Part shown: positions 1 to 9,001 of the stretch, one piece after another
Layout: each line of letters starts with the position of its first letter
How positions within the stretch are numbered: position 1 is the stretch's first letter
Assembly: GCA_000306725.1 (NCBI GenBank)
Contig: CP003083.1
Span: forward strand, 2,778,042 to 2,842,041
DNA length: 64,000 nucleotides
Reading direction: 5' to 3'
DNA from: Methanolobus psychrophilus R15
Lineage (GTDB): Archaea > Halobacteriota > Methanosarcinia > Methanosarcinales > Methanosarcinaceae
Made by a program: the position numbers and the translations under genes
The notes under the pieces: model-generated
What the model was told of the DNA's origin: nothing
The model's input: only the letters and a program-made list of their open reading frames with translations
The model's database searches: none

Positions 1-187
1 ATATTTAAATTTTAGGATTCTAAGACCTTTTTACTGTGATGTGGTACTGTAGTATCTCTCCACAAACGGTAATCTTTATCAAGTGAGAGGAAGGTAAATG
101 CCTGCACCTTTGCTGATCCTGCTCAAGTATTGCCTCTATTTTGAAGTTGCCCGTATGTATGCACTTATATTTCACACCTTAAAGTGC

Positions 188-1021
188 CTAGACAAGTTTG
201 CTCTGCACTTTTTCATAGAATCCGTTGACAGAACTGCTGACAAACCTTGCAGGGTTCTTTGCTCTTGTAAGTGTGACAACATCGTTGGCCTTAATACTAT
301 AAGAGTGCTGGCCATCAATGACTATCACTGCTTCCTTTTCAGGGATTATCATCTCAACTTTGATAGTACTTGTAGCCGGGACCACCCAAGGTCTGGCAGA
401 AAGCTTGAAAGGTGCCAGGGGTACTATCAGGGAGGCGTTAACCCTTGGGTCAACTATGGGACCGCCTGCACTCATCGCATAAGCTGTTGATCCGGTGGGA
501 GTCGCAATGACCACTCCGTCAGCCCTGATCTCTTCCATCAGCGACTCGTCCAGCGACACCCTGAAAGTGAGTATCTTTGCAGGTCTTGCAGTGATAAGCA
601 CAACCTCATTGGTTGCAGGAGGGAGTGTTTCCGCGTTGAATGAGACACCCAGGCGGCTGCGTTCTGTGTATGTGAATCCTCTGAGTACATCCTCAATGGC
701 GGTGATGGCCTCTGCGGGCTGTACATCAACAAGGAATCCCAATGTGCCCATATTTATTCCCAGGACAGGTAACGGGTCTTCCATTTTGGAAATGTTGCGC
801 AGTACGGTTCCATCCCCGCCGATGGATATAACAAATTCGGCCCCGGCACTCCTCATGTTCTCAACAGGGACAGCCAGGTTGCTTTTTCCCAGGTGTTCTG
901 CTGTTTTGGGAGACAGCACGATTTCGATCTTTTTCTCAAAGGTCTGCAAAATTGCCCCTGCCATCTCCAGAGCTTCCAGGTTATCATAGCGTGATACAAT
1001 GCCGATCTTTTTAACCTTCAT
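188..1021 (-). CDS. nadK: NAD kinase
   Basis: Phosphorylates NAD+ to NADP+ in the cytoplasm. The 277-residue protein has the family hallmark GGDGT (about residues 68-72, in VISIGGDGTVLR), then GINMGTLGFL and the ATP/NAD-binding stretch TPTGSTAYAMSAGGP. Length is normal for an archaeal NadK. The ATG start overlaps the end of the upstream IMPase-type gene by 11 bases, which implies translational coupling; in some archaea the two activities are fused in one protein. It is the last gene of a minus-strand run (DUF89, CooT-like, GAPDH, IMPase, NadK). No gene is visible between it and the window start. Confidence 0.95.
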   Translation of the reverse strand: MKVKKIGIVSRYDNLEALEMAGAILQTFEKKIEIVLSPKTAEHLGKSNLAVPVENMRSAGAEFVISIGGDGTVLRNISKMEDPLPVLGINMGTLGFLVDVQPAEAITAIEDVLRGFTYTERSRLGVSFNAETLPPATNEVVLITARPAKILTFRVSLDESLMEEIRADGVVIATPTGSTAYAMSAGGPIVDPRVNASLIVPLAPFKLSARPWVVPATSTIKVEMIIPEKEAVIVIDGQHSYSIKANDVVTLTRAKNPARFVSSSVNGFYEKVQSKLV

Positions 1022-1826
1022 GCGAACTTCCTGCCAAAAGCTTCAATATATCTTCATGCGCATGCCCGTTGGATGCAACCATGTGTACTTTGTTTATTAT
1101 ACTGTCCTCAAGAAGCAGAGGAGCACCGGACCCATCAGTGACAACCCCGCCTGCCTCTTCTATGATCAATTTGCCGGCTGCAACGTCAGTCAGGCGCAGT
1201 GATCCCCTTACGTCGATGAATGCATCGAACTTCCCTGCAGCTGTGTAGCATAACTCAAGAGCCACGCTGCCAAGTATTCGTACCCTTCTGACCTTCCTGC
1301 AAAGCATGGTGGTTTCTTTGATGTGGGGCCTGTAACCATAGATACTTACACAGAATTTACTTATGTCCGGCTTATTTGATATTTCTATTCTTCCTGAATT
1401 AAGAAAAGCCCCTTTTCCCCTCTGGGCATGAAATATGTCTCCAGTGGCGAGGTTCTTCACATACCCGAAACATATCTTTTCCTCAAGTGCGTGCTTGAAT
1501 GCGAGAGATATGCTGTAAAATGGGATCCCAAAACATGCATTGTAGGTCCCATCAATGGGGTCAACTATAATTGTGTATTGTGGAGAGTCACCTATTATCT
1601 TTTCACCACATTCCTCGCTGAGGATCCGCATGGATCTTCCTTCCCCTGAGAGTACTTCCAGGATCACTTTTTCCGCGATGTCATCGATGAATTTTGTGGG
1701 AGTACCGTCAGCTCCCATATAAAGAGTATCGCTGGCCCTGAGCGTTCCCGCAATATCCTTTATACGGTCGTGCACAGCATCAGCTATCCGGTTGCTTAGC
1801 TCCAGAAAATAATAAGCATCCTCCAT
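1011..1826 (-). CDS. Inositol-1-monophosphatase / fructose-1,6-bisphosphatase family protein
   Basis: Mg2+-dependent, Li+-sensitive phosphatase of the IMPase superfamily; archaeal members often act on both inositol-1-phosphate and fructose-1,6-bisphosphate. The 271-residue protein shows the metal motif DPIDGTYN (near residues 88-95), the upstream SEECGE, and the C-terminal motif RGSLRLTDVAAGKLIIEEAG, where the Asp of LTD is the third metal ligand. It lies 14 bases after gap and overlaps nadK, so glyceraldehyde phosphate metabolism, sugar phosphate dephosphorylation and NADP synthesis are co-expressed. The IMPase versus FBPase preference cannot be read from sequence. Confidence 0.88.
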   Translation of the reverse strand: MEDAYYFLELSNRIADAVHDRIKDIAGTLRASDTLYMGADGTPTKFIDDIAEKVILEVLSGEGRSMRILSEECGEKIIGDSPQYTIIVDPIDGTYNACFGIPFYSISLAFKHALEEKICFGYVKNLATGDIFHAQRGKGAFLNSGRIEISNKPDISKFCVSIYGYRPHIKETTMLCRKVRRVRILGSVALELCYTAAGKFDAFIDVRGSLRLTDVAAGKLIIEEAGGVVTDGSGAPLLLEDSIINKVHMVASNGHAHEDILKLLAGSSHEG

Positions 1827-1840
1827 AAAGAAAATGGGTA

Positions 1841-2848
1841 TCAGATACCCATTGCTTTGTTGGTCTTAGCTACGGATCTTGCGCCGTCCTTCTCAAGTTC
1901 CGTCATTGCACGGATTGCATCCACATTATCCGGTATAACGATGGATTCCTGATGGATGGCCTGGAAGAAATAGAGTTCTCCTTCGTGCATTGTGATGGAA
2001 TCATCCCATACACAGTTCTCCCACATATCGTTCCTCGGACGTCCGAGGTCCCTGCCAAGCTCTATTATCTCGGCAGTGGAGTTAATGCCTTGCCCAATGA
2101 GCCTTATGCGGGGCTGCTTCTCAAAGATGCTCCTTACATCAGCCGCAGAGCATTCTTTATCGAGCTCGATGTTGAGTGTGTGTACATGCATGAGCGTCGT
2201 AGGAAGTTTTACTGCAGTCGACACTATATTGATGTGAGGCATGATGGTCTTGACATCCGGGCCGTGGTGTGAAGGGAGTTTGATGGGGTTTGGCACTATT
2301 GCGTTGATAGGTCCTTTCTTGATATCTCCGGGGTCGGCTGCTCTTCTCATAAGGGTGACCCTTACTTTGTTGACGCCGAATTGCTGGTCCAGAGGATAGA
2401 TGACCCTGCACAGACCTGTGGTGTTACAGGAGACTACTCTTACGAAGTCCTTACCGAAGGCCTCTTCGTAATTGGCTGTCGCATTGAAAGAAACACCAGC
2501 AAGCTCGTGCTCTTCCCCGCCCTGCCAGATGGCCTTGACGCCAGCCTTCTCGTATAAGCTCTTGTTCTCTTCTCCAACTCCTCCGGGAGTGCAGTCAACC
2601 ACAATATCGGCATTTGCAACCATGTCTTCAATACTGCCGGACACAGGTATTCCTGCCTTTTTCATTGCATCTGCCTTGTCTGCAAGAGTATATACCGGAT
2701 AGCCCTTCTGATGTGCAAGCTGGGTCTCAAAGTTAGGTCTGGTCTTGGAAATACCTATGACTTCCATATCGTCCTGCAGGTTCACAGCATCTGCAACTCT
2801 TTTACCTATGGTACCGTAACCATTTATAGCCACTTTTACTTTCGACAT
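1841..2848 (-). CDS. gap: Glyceraldehyde-3-phosphate dehydrogenase, archaeal type II
   Basis: Phosphorylating GAPDH of the archaeal tetrameric type, working mainly in gluconeogenesis in methanogens. The N-terminal Rossmann motif is VAINGYGTIGKRVADAV and the catalytic Cys lies in VSCNTTGLCR. The protein is 335 residues. The reading frame is open upstream to 2962, but the ATG at 2848 (MSKVKV) matches the family N terminus and is preceded by a GGAAGGGA ribosome site, so I use it. The GAPDH start is 110 bases after the CooT-like gene and its end is 14 bases before the IMPase gene. Confidence 0.95.
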   Translation of the reverse strand: MSKVKVAINGYGTIGKRVADAVNLQDDMEVIGISKTRPNFETQLAHQKGYPVYTLADKADAMKKAGIPVSGSIEDMVANADIVVDCTPGGVGEENKSLYEKAGVKAIWQGGEEHELAGVSFNATANYEEAFGKDFVRVVSCNTTGLCRVIYPLDQQFGVNKVRVTLMRRAADPGDIKKGPINAIVPNPIKLPSHHGPDVKTIMPHINIVSTAVKLPTTLMHVHTLNIELDKECSAADVRSIFEKQPRIRLIGQGINSTAEIIELGRDLGRPRNDMWENCVWDDSITMHEGELYFFQAIHQESIVIPDNVDAIRAMTELEKDGARSVAKTNKAMGI

Positions 2849-2958
2849 CTTTTGTCCCTTCCGTTTAGCATTTGACATATTGATGTTTTGTAATGAGAAA
2901 TCAAAACCCGTATCTGTATATTTAGTCTTCCAGAATACAAACTTTTTGAGTGGGTATA

Positions 2959-3147
2959 TCATTTTCCAATTATTATAGTTTCCCCTTTTGAAAAGTCAAC
3001 CTCTTTTATAGAACCTGCTACGGTTTCCTTTTCACCAAGAATGCTATAAAGTTCTATTGAGCCACCCACAACAACCATCTTTGTAACGGATTCCATAATT
3101 GTCTTGCGCTCCCCATCTTTGAGCAGCAGCACTTTCAGTTCACACAT
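2959..3147 (-). CDS. CooT-like small nickel-binding protein
   Basis: A 62-residue protein beginning Met-Cys-Glu, with an SH3-like pattern of short beta strands (VTKMVVVGG, IELYSILGE, ETIIIGK). This matches the CooT family, in which Cys2 takes part in nickel binding and the protein assists nickel delivery to CO dehydrogenase or other nickel enzymes. The start at 3147 is chosen because a GGGAGGT ribosome site sits just upstream and because Cys2 is the family hallmark; the frame is open to 3225 but that extension is not family-like. It follows the DUF89 gene by 13 bases. A specific target enzyme is not evident. Confidence 0.72.
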   Translation of the reverse strand: MCELKVLLLKDGERKTIMESVTKMVVVGGSIELYSILGEKETVAGSIKEVDFSKGETIIIGK

Positions 3148-3160
3148 TTCCTTACCTCCC

Positions 3161-4036
3161 TTATTCGAATATCCTGGCAACAGAGCATCCCAGCAGGGCA
3201 CCGATGTCCTCTCCCACAGGATCACATTTTACCTTTAGTAAGTATGCAATAGGCCTATAACTCTCTTCTGACATGGTCTCATAGTTGGCCATACCCTTAC
3301 TAATGATAAGGGACGCATTTGCAAGTGCCTCCTTAAGTTCTGCCGGTGCCTCCTCGAGGCAGACACCGATGGCGTTAGAGCCGGTGGTAAGCACACGGTC
3401 CACTTTTTGCGCGAGTTCGAAACGCTCAACGTCCTCCATGGTCGCATCATTCAGGATAGGGGCACCGCGTACAACCAGCGTGATCTTCCCGCCCATCTTC
3501 CTGATCACCTCAAACACCAGCGTGTCGATAAGTATCTCTCCGCAGTTGTCCGCAAGGTAGACCACATTATCCAGTCTGCCAAGCATCTTCCCTGTATCGT
3601 CGATATCCAGGCCGCGCTTGAAATGCTCGGTGAATGTCCTGTCAAAGATGTCTATGGGCACATCCAGTCCCATGACTCCGTAATCAAAATAATTCCCGAT
3701 GACTGCTGCAAGCACTGCGCGTTTGAAGGTGGCCGCATCATCGCAGTCCCCGTTGAACACGTGCGACCTTATAACGGGAAGGAATCTTTCTGCAGTCCTG
3801 CTGCTCAATTCTTTTTTTTCCCTGTAAGGGTCGTTGTCATTGAGTATTTCATAGGCTTTCCTGTGCATGACTGTCGAAAGGGCTGCTGCAGGCATGCCGG
3901 GTTTATATATGCTATTAAGGACTTCTATCCCCCCACGGATGGTCTTATGGGTCAGTTCCTCATCATTTGTGGACATTTCCGCTTCCAGGTGTATCCTTGA
4001 GAGCAGACAGTATGTGCATCGCGGGTGGACTTTCAT
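3161..4036 (-). CDS. DUF89-family metal-dependent phosphatase (ARMT1-like)
   Basis: A 291-residue protein of the DUF89 family, proposed damage-control phosphatases that hydrolyse harmful phosphometabolites with a divalent metal. Recognisable parts are the N-terminal Cys pair (CTYCLLSR), the conserved LADNCGEILIDTLVFE segment with the metal-binding Asp-Asn, and late KVKCDPVGED. It is the first gene of the minus-strand operon that continues with the CooT-like gene and gap. Archaeal members are all uncharacterised or nearly so; a sugar-phosphate role would fit the neighbouring GAPDH and IMPase genes, but that is inference. Confidence 0.82.
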   Translation of the reverse strand: MKVHPRCTYCLLSRIHLEAEMSTNDEELTHKTIRGGIEVLNSIYKPGMPAAALSTVMHRKAYEILNDNDPYREKKELSSRTAERFLPVIRSHVFNGDCDDAATFKRAVLAAVIGNYFDYGVMGLDVPIDIFDRTFTEHFKRGLDIDDTGKMLGRLDNVVYLADNCGEILIDTLVFEVIRKMGGKITLVVRGAPILNDATMEDVERFELAQKVDRVLTTGSNAIGVCLEEAPAELKEALANASLIISKGMANYETMSEESYRPIAYLLKVKCDPVGEDIGALLGCSVARIFE

Positions 4037-4224
4037 TGGATCATCTCTGTTATCACTAGCTTAAGTTGCGTGTTCTAAGTAAATTTAGTACAACCCTGCT
4101 AATATCAGAAATGATAAAAAAGCTTTGTGTGTCTCTTAGAAAGAGAAAGCAAGCTTACATTATTGTAACAGAATGTTTCTGCATGGAGCATGTTTAAATT
4201 CATATAGTGTCTATTACCTGTCTC

Positions 4225-5172
4225 ATGGTGCTGGAAACTGCCGTATTACTTATCTTAAGCCTGCTGCTGATAACCAAAGGAGCTGACTGGTTCGTGGAAT
4301 CAGCAGTCTCGATCTCTGAGAAGAGCGGTATCCCCAAGATCATCGTGGGTGCTACGATCGTAAGTTTTGCCACGACGTCTCCTGAGTTTGCTGTGTCCGT
4401 GACAGCTGCATACATTGGTCATGTGGACCTTTCCGTAGGCAATGCAGTAGGTTCAGCTATATGCAACATCGGTCTTGTTCTGGGTCTTATCGTCGCTATT
4501 AAGGCTATACCTGTCGATAAGCATGGTTTTTTACGCAAGGGCGCCTTTATGCTTTTATCTGGCATATTGCTCATCATGCTCACCCTTGATGGGAAGCTTT
4601 CACCAATTGATGGCTTGCTCCTCCTTACAGTGTTCGTGGGATTCATGTACTACAACTATAAATTGCAGCGTGCGGTGTTTAACGGAGATGAGGACAGGCG
4701 TGAGCGCACCCCTCTGCGGGAAATGAAGAGGGACATCCTTCTTTTCGTTACAGGTTCGCTCATGGTAGTGATAGGCAGCCGCATACTTGTTGATGCCGGT
4801 ATAGCTGTCGCAGAATGGCTTGGAGTACCTCAGATGCTGATAGGCCTGACACTTGTAGCCCTTGGCACTTCTCTTCCGGAACTGATAACTGCCGTCTCAT
4901 CACTCCTGAAAGGACACCAGGATATTTCCATTGGTAATATTCTGGGTGCTAATATAATGGACATCACTTTAATCCTTGGTGTATCTTCCCAGATAAGGAC
5001 ACTGGAGATCCTGCCTCAGTCCATAACATACGATTTCCCGGCAATGCTGTTGATAATGGTGTTTCTGGTAATCTTTGGCATTACGAAGAATAAGCTGGAT
5101 AGGTGGGAAGGCGGCCTGCTTCTGGGTGGGTATTTTGCATACGTTGTCGGCCTTTTCGTATATTTCAGGTGA
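4225..5172 (+). CDS. Na+/Ca2+ antiporter-like CaCA family membrane protein
   Basis: A 315-residue integral membrane protein of the Ca2+:cation antiporter (CaCA, YrbG-like) family. It contains both alpha repeats: GATIVSFATTSPEFAVSV near the N terminus and LTLVALGTSLPELITAVSS in the second half, each followed by a GNxxGxxxxNI segment (GNAVGSAICNIG and GNILGANIMDIT). About ten membrane segments are expected. A GTG at 4207 is also in frame, but TTTAAATT at 4193-4200 lies about 27 bases before the ATG at 4225, which suggests a leaderless transcript starting there. The exported ion is not determinable. Confidence 0.9.
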   Translation: MVLETAVLLILSLLLITKGADWFVESAVSISEKSGIPKIIVGATIVSFATTSPEFAVSVTAAYIGHVDLSVGNAVGSAICNIGLVLGLIVAIKAIPVDKHGFLRKGAFMLLSGILLIMLTLDGKLSPIDGLLLLTVFVGFMYYNYKLQRAVFNGDEDRRERTPLREMKRDILLFVTGSLMVVIGSRILVDAGIAVAEWLGVPQMLIGLTLVALGTSLPELITAVSSLLKGHQDISIGNILGANIMDITLILGVSSQIRTLEILPQSITYDFPAMLLIMVFLVIFGITKNKLDRWEGGLLLGGYFAYVVGLFVYFR

Positions 5173-5232
5173 CTCTGTGAATAAATCGATACCTTTAAAT
5201 CTATCCTGTCACGAGCATTAAGTGTGGTTATT

Positions 5233-5694
5233 ATGCAAACAAAATGGTTATTTGTTCTGGTGATGGTTGTCTTTTCACTGGCAGTGTCCGGCTGCACAGG
5301 CAGCGATGATGAAAGTGCGACATATGAATATGAATCTGAAGAAGATGGTGTAGAATTTGAATCCACCATACCTGCAGATACCGAAGATAGCTGGTGTCCT
5401 GTGGGAAGCTCCTGGACATCATCCAACCCCAGCACCGGTGAAGTTGTCTCTATGGAGATCACAGGGTCTGAGGAAATTGACGGAGTGCAGATGTGCAAAG
5501 CAGAATTCAATTCCAACAACCCTGATGATGAATATGCCAAGATCGACTATATGTGGTCCGAAGATGGCGAGAGTTTCAGCTGGAAATACTATGATACAGA
5601 CGGAAATCTGGTAAGTGAAATGACCATGAAGGACGGGCAGATGAGATTTGTGGCAGAGGACGGTACCGTCACAGAAGTCAATACTAATAACTAG
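5233..5694 (+). CDS. Acidic secreted lipoprotein, unknown function
   Basis: A 153-residue protein with a classic lipoprotein signal: Lys near the N terminus, a hydrophobic core and lipobox LAVSGC, giving a lipid-anchored mature protein outside the membrane. The mature part is very acidic (runs such as EYESEEDG) and contains two Cys, one in SWCPVGSSW, the other in MCKAEF. A GTG at 5224 is in frame, but the ATG at 5233 gives the better signal peptide. I do not recognise a domain; similar short acidic lipoproteins are common in Methanosarcinales. Confidence 0.75.
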   Translation: MQTKWLFVLVMVVFSLAVSGCTGSDDESATYEYESEEDGVEFESTIPADTEDSWCPVGSSWTSSNPSTGEVVSMEITGSEEIDGVQMCKAEFNSNNPDDEYAKIDYMWSEDGESFSWKYYDTDGNLVSEMTMKDGQMRFVAEDGTVTEVNTNN

Positions 5695-6267
5695 AAATCC
5701 TGGTCACTTCAATTTTAGCTCTGAGGGTGATAAAAGTATGCTTTGTTCTTGTTACGCGGATAAAGTGCGCAGCAAGAATAAGGGCATATGTAATTTTTTC
5801 AACTATCTTCCTCTATTTTCACTGACTTCAGCTCTAATGTGAACCAATTGTGAACCAATTATCCCGGAATTCTGCTTTTCGTTGAGAGCTTCAGTCTTTT
5901 GCATCCACTGTATATTCGGGATGCGTTCATCCTGGGACGTTATATCCACGACACCTATCAGAAACAGTGAAACCGGATGCTGCTCGGATAACTAAATATT
6001 GTTTTATTGTTAAGTTGTACTGATTGGCAGGTTGTCTGCAGGGCTGATTTTTGTAGCAAGCAGCATATCGATTGTCGTGTTACTAATCATATCAAAAGTA
6101 TTATATGTTACTATTGTATTAGTAAAAGTACCCACTTTAAGTTACAGAAAGAGTGCATTTGTATTATTGTATAAACTTAATACTGCAATAATTATTCATT
6201 ACACCATTGGAAGTTTTTCGCTACAAGAACAGGTCGGGTTTTCAAGAGTAATGTCAGAGGAATATGT
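5695..6267. other. 573-base intergenic region before the ABC importer
   Basis: No convincing gene. It holds an 11-base tandem repeat (TGTGAACCAAT at 5838-5848 and 5849-5859). It also holds an AT-rich block with an inverted repeat TACTAAT (6081-6087) / ATTAGTA (6118-6124) and a 30-base-spaced direct repeat AAAAGTA (6094-6100 and 6124-6130). The block lies 140-190 bases before the importer and may be its control region. Confidence 0.5.
6081..6130. promoter_or_regulatory. Candidate operator cluster upstream of the nickel/peptide importer
   Basis: TACTAAT (6081-6087) and ATTAGTA (6118-6124) form an inverted repeat with 30 bases between arms, and AAAAGTA occurs twice at a 30-base period (6094, 6124). 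GTTACTA occurs at 6079 and 6107. The block is the most structured part of the leader before the substrate-binding protein gene. A metal-responsive repressor site is possible; no regulator is known to match it. Confidence 0.3.
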
Positions 6268-7881
6268 ATGAAAAAACCATTGAATTTCTTGCTGTTAATT
6301 ATATTGATTTTAGGATTGGTATCAGTCTCCGGATGTGCTGATAAAACTGAAAAGACAGGTGTCTATATGGCATCAGATGAACTGGTCATAGCCATGGGTA
6401 CCCACGGAGGAGAGCCTGAATCAGGCTTTGACCCCATCACCGGCTGGGGCTATAACCATGAACCACTGGTTCAGAGTACCCTTTTTAAAAGGGGCAGTAA
6501 TGCAGTTGTGATAAATGATCTGGCAACAGACCATACTATCAGTGAGGATGGCATGATCTGGACCGTAACTATAAGGGATGACGCAAAATTCCATGATGGT
6601 ATGCCACTAAAAGCCGGGGATGTAGCTTTCACATTCAACAAAGCGGCAGCATCCGCCGGCAGAGTGGACCTGACCATGCTTGAAAAAGCTACAGCTATTG
6701 GTGATAATACAGTTGAGTTCACACTGCGTAACCCCCAGTCTACCTTCATCAATAAGCTCATTGGAGTAGGCATAGTTCCTGAATATGCCTATACTGGGTC
6801 TTATGGTCAAAATCCTATGGGATCCGGCCCATACATATTCAAACAATGGAATAAGGGTCAGCAGGTAATATTTGAAGCAAACCCGGACTATTATGGACAG
6901 GAACCGTACTTTAAAAAGCTGACAATCGTCTTTATGGAAGAAGATACTGCTTTTGCCGCAGCCAAGGCAGGGCGGGTGAACATAGCTGAGATCCCGCATA
7001 CATATGCAAATCAGGTAGTAAATGGAAAGAGGATCGTATCCCTCGAAACTATTGAAGCCTGCGGGATTACCCTGCCAACGGGACCAAACACCGGTGAAAA
7101 GACAGAAGACGGGTACCCTGTCGGGAACAACGTGACTTCTGATATTGCAATACGAAAAGCCCTGAATATTGGAATTGACAGACTGTCCCTTGTAAACGGG
7201 CCTTTGAACGGGCATGGCGCAGTAGAATTTACAGGCGTAGATAAGCTGCCTTGGGGGAACAAGGAAGCTATTTTTGAAGACGGGAACATTACTGAGGCGA
7301 AGAGGATCTTACGTGATGCCGGATGGATAGATACTGACGGTGATGGTATTGTTGAGAGGAATGGAGTAAAAGCCGAATTTACTTTGTTGTATGCGTCCAG
7401 TGCACAGGACAGACAGGTATTAGCGGTTGCTGTGTCCGAGCAGGCCAGAGAACTGGGTATCAAAATTAAGGTAGAAGGCGCGAGCTGGGACAAGATCCAG
7501 AATATGGCAATCTCCACTCCGGTTGTGTTCAAGTATGGTGATATCGATCCGACTGACGTATACTTAAGATACCACAGTGAGAGCTACGATCCTTCTAACT
7601 GGAACAACATGATAAGATACAACAACCCTGTTGTGGATGCTTATCTGCAAAATGCCATGACAAGCCCCGATGAGGAAACAGCCGTTGAATACTGGCAACT
7701 GGCCGCGTGGGACGGAGAGACCGGATACTCTGAAAAAGGCGATGCTCCATGGTTGTGGATGGCATCCATTAACTATCTCTATATAGTGGATGAGAATCTG
7801 GACATCGGAACTCCTGTGATACAGCCTCATGGCGGTAATATCTTCGGGAACATTCTGGAATGGAAACGTACTGAAAACTGA
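6268..7881 (+). CDS. ABC importer substrate-binding lipoprotein, nickel/peptide family
   Basis: A 537-residue family 5 solute-binding protein, lipid-anchored outside the membrane. The signal peptide ends in VSVSGC with Cys23. Family features include the early LVIAMGTHGGEPESGFDP and SGPYIFKQW segments and a mature length near 510 residues. Together with the two permeases and two ATPases downstream it forms a complete importer of the Opp/Dpp/Nik type. Methanogen members of this subtype are usually annotated as nickel (NikA-like) transporters, which would suit the high nickel need for F430 and Ni-Fe enzymes, but the ligand cannot be read directly. An AGAGGA ribosome site precedes the ATG. Confidence 0.85.
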   Translation: MKKPLNFLLLIILILGLVSVSGCADKTEKTGVYMASDELVIAMGTHGGEPESGFDPITGWGYNHEPLVQSTLFKRGSNAVVINDLATDHTISEDGMIWTVTIRDDAKFHDGMPLKAGDVAFTFNKAAASAGRVDLTMLEKATAIGDNTVEFTLRNPQSTFINKLIGVGIVPEYAYTGSYGQNPMGSGPYIFKQWNKGQQVIFEANPDYYGQEPYFKKLTIVFMEEDTAFAAAKAGRVNIAEIPHTYANQVVNGKRIVSLETIEACGITLPTGPNTGEKTEDGYPVGNNVTSDIAIRKALNIGIDRLSLVNGPLNGHGAVEFTGVDKLPWGNKEAIFEDGNITEAKRILRDAGWIDTDGDGIVERNGVKAEFTLLYASSAQDRQVLAVAVSEQARELGIKIKVEGASWDKIQNMAISTPVVFKYGDIDPTDVYLRYHSESYDPSNWNNMIRYNNPVVDAYLQNAMTSPDEETAVEYWQLAAWDGETGYSEKGDAPWLWMASINYLYIVDENLDIGTPVIQPHGGNIFGNILEWKRTEN

Positions 7882-8011
7882 GGCATGAGTGAATGGAACT
7901 GGGGATTGAAAACCCTCAGTTCGCATTTTTCGACTACGATCATTCAACGTGTTTTAGGAAATTGTCTTGAATTTTAATGAATAGGATAAGAGATACTGGA
8001 GGATAACGAAA

Positions 8012-9001
8012 GTGAGACACGAAAAACTAGCTGTTTTCTCATTAAAAAAGATTATTAAATTGATTTTCCTCTTAGTAGTTGTTTCAATTGCCAGTTTCTG
8101 GCTTGTCGAGCAGGCTCCGATAGACCCTGTGAAGATCTACATCGGGGCAATGAGCGTTACACCGGAGCAAAAAGCAATACTGGAAGATTATTGGGGAGTC
8201 AATACACCGGCCCGCGAAAAATACCTTAACTGGGTAGGGAATATCCTTAAGGGGGATCTCGGTGATTCACTGATATACAGGATGCCTGTAAGTGATGTCA
8301 TTAAAGAGCGATTTACTGCTTCTCTGGTCCTTATGGCTTCCGCATGGTTATTGTCAGGGATAATAGGTTTTGTTCTTGGAATAGTTGCCGGAATGAAAAA
8401 CGGGACATGGGTAGACAAGGCAATAAAGACTTACTGTTATATCCTGCTTGCAACTCCTACATTCTGGCTGGCATTGGTCATGCTGCTTGTATTCTCAGTG
8501 TATCTGGGGTGGTTCCCCATAGGTCTGGGTGTACCGATAGCTGTTGCAGCTGAAGATGTGACACTTCTTGATCGCCTGAAGCATTTGATCCTCCCGACTA
8601 TAACCCTGAGTTTACTGGGAGTTGCTGCAATTGCAATGTTCACCCGTGAAAAATTAATAGAGGTTATGTCAAGCGATTATGTATTGTTCGCAAAGGCAAG
8701 GGGCGAGAAAGGATTCGGTCTGGTATTAAGGCATGGGGTCAGGAATGTAGCGCTTCCGGCTATCACACTGCAGTTTTTAGGTTTCAGTGAACTGTTTGGG
8801 GGAGCTGTTCTTGTAGAGCAGGTATTCTCATATCCGGGGCTCGGGCAGGCTGCAGTAGAAGCGGGCATAAGGTCTGATGTTCCACTGCTTCTAGGGATTG
8901 TTCTTATAAGCACTGTGTTTGTCTTTATTGGCAATCTGATCGCTGATATAATATATAGATTCGTGGACCCCCGGATAAAACAACAGGAGATGAGAACATG
9001 A
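8012..9001 (+). CDS. ABC importer permease, NikB/DppB type
   Basis: A 329-residue membrane permease with one N-terminal membrane helix, an external loop typical of DppB/NikB (SFWLVEQAPIDPVKIYIG) and the binding-protein-dependent transport domain. The coupling segment to the ATPase is the EAA-like stretch around FAKARGEKGFGLVLRHGVRNVALP. The start is GTG at 8012 with GGAGG nine bases upstream. There are 130 bases between this gene and the binding protein. It overlaps the next permease gene by four bases (ATGA). Confidence 0.88.
   Translation: MRHEKLAVFSLKKIIKLIFLLVVVSIASFWLVEQAPIDPVKIYIGAMSVTPEQKAILEDYWGVNTPAREKYLNWVGNILKGDLGDSLIYRMPVSDVIKERFTASLVLMASAWLLSGIIGFVLGIVAGMKNGTWVDKAIKTYCYILLATPTFWLALVMLLVFSVYLGWFPIGLGVPIAVAAEDVTLLDRLKHLILPTITLSLLGVAAIAMFTREKLIEVMSSDYVLFAKARGEKGFGLVLRHGVRNVALPAITLQFLGFSELFGGAVLVEQVFSYPGLGQAAVEAGIRSDVPLLLGIVLISTVFVFIGNLIADIIYRFVDPRIKQQEMRT

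Noticed and set aside
98-490. Plus-strand frame with a GAGGAAGG-like site before its ATG
   Set aside because: From 188 on it runs antisense to nadK and has no family resemblance; the first 90 bases alone do not make a gene.
6032-6271. 79-codon frame directly before the substrate-binding protein gene
   Set aside because: It starts with TTG without a ribosome site, has no family resemblance and overlaps the repeat-rich control region.
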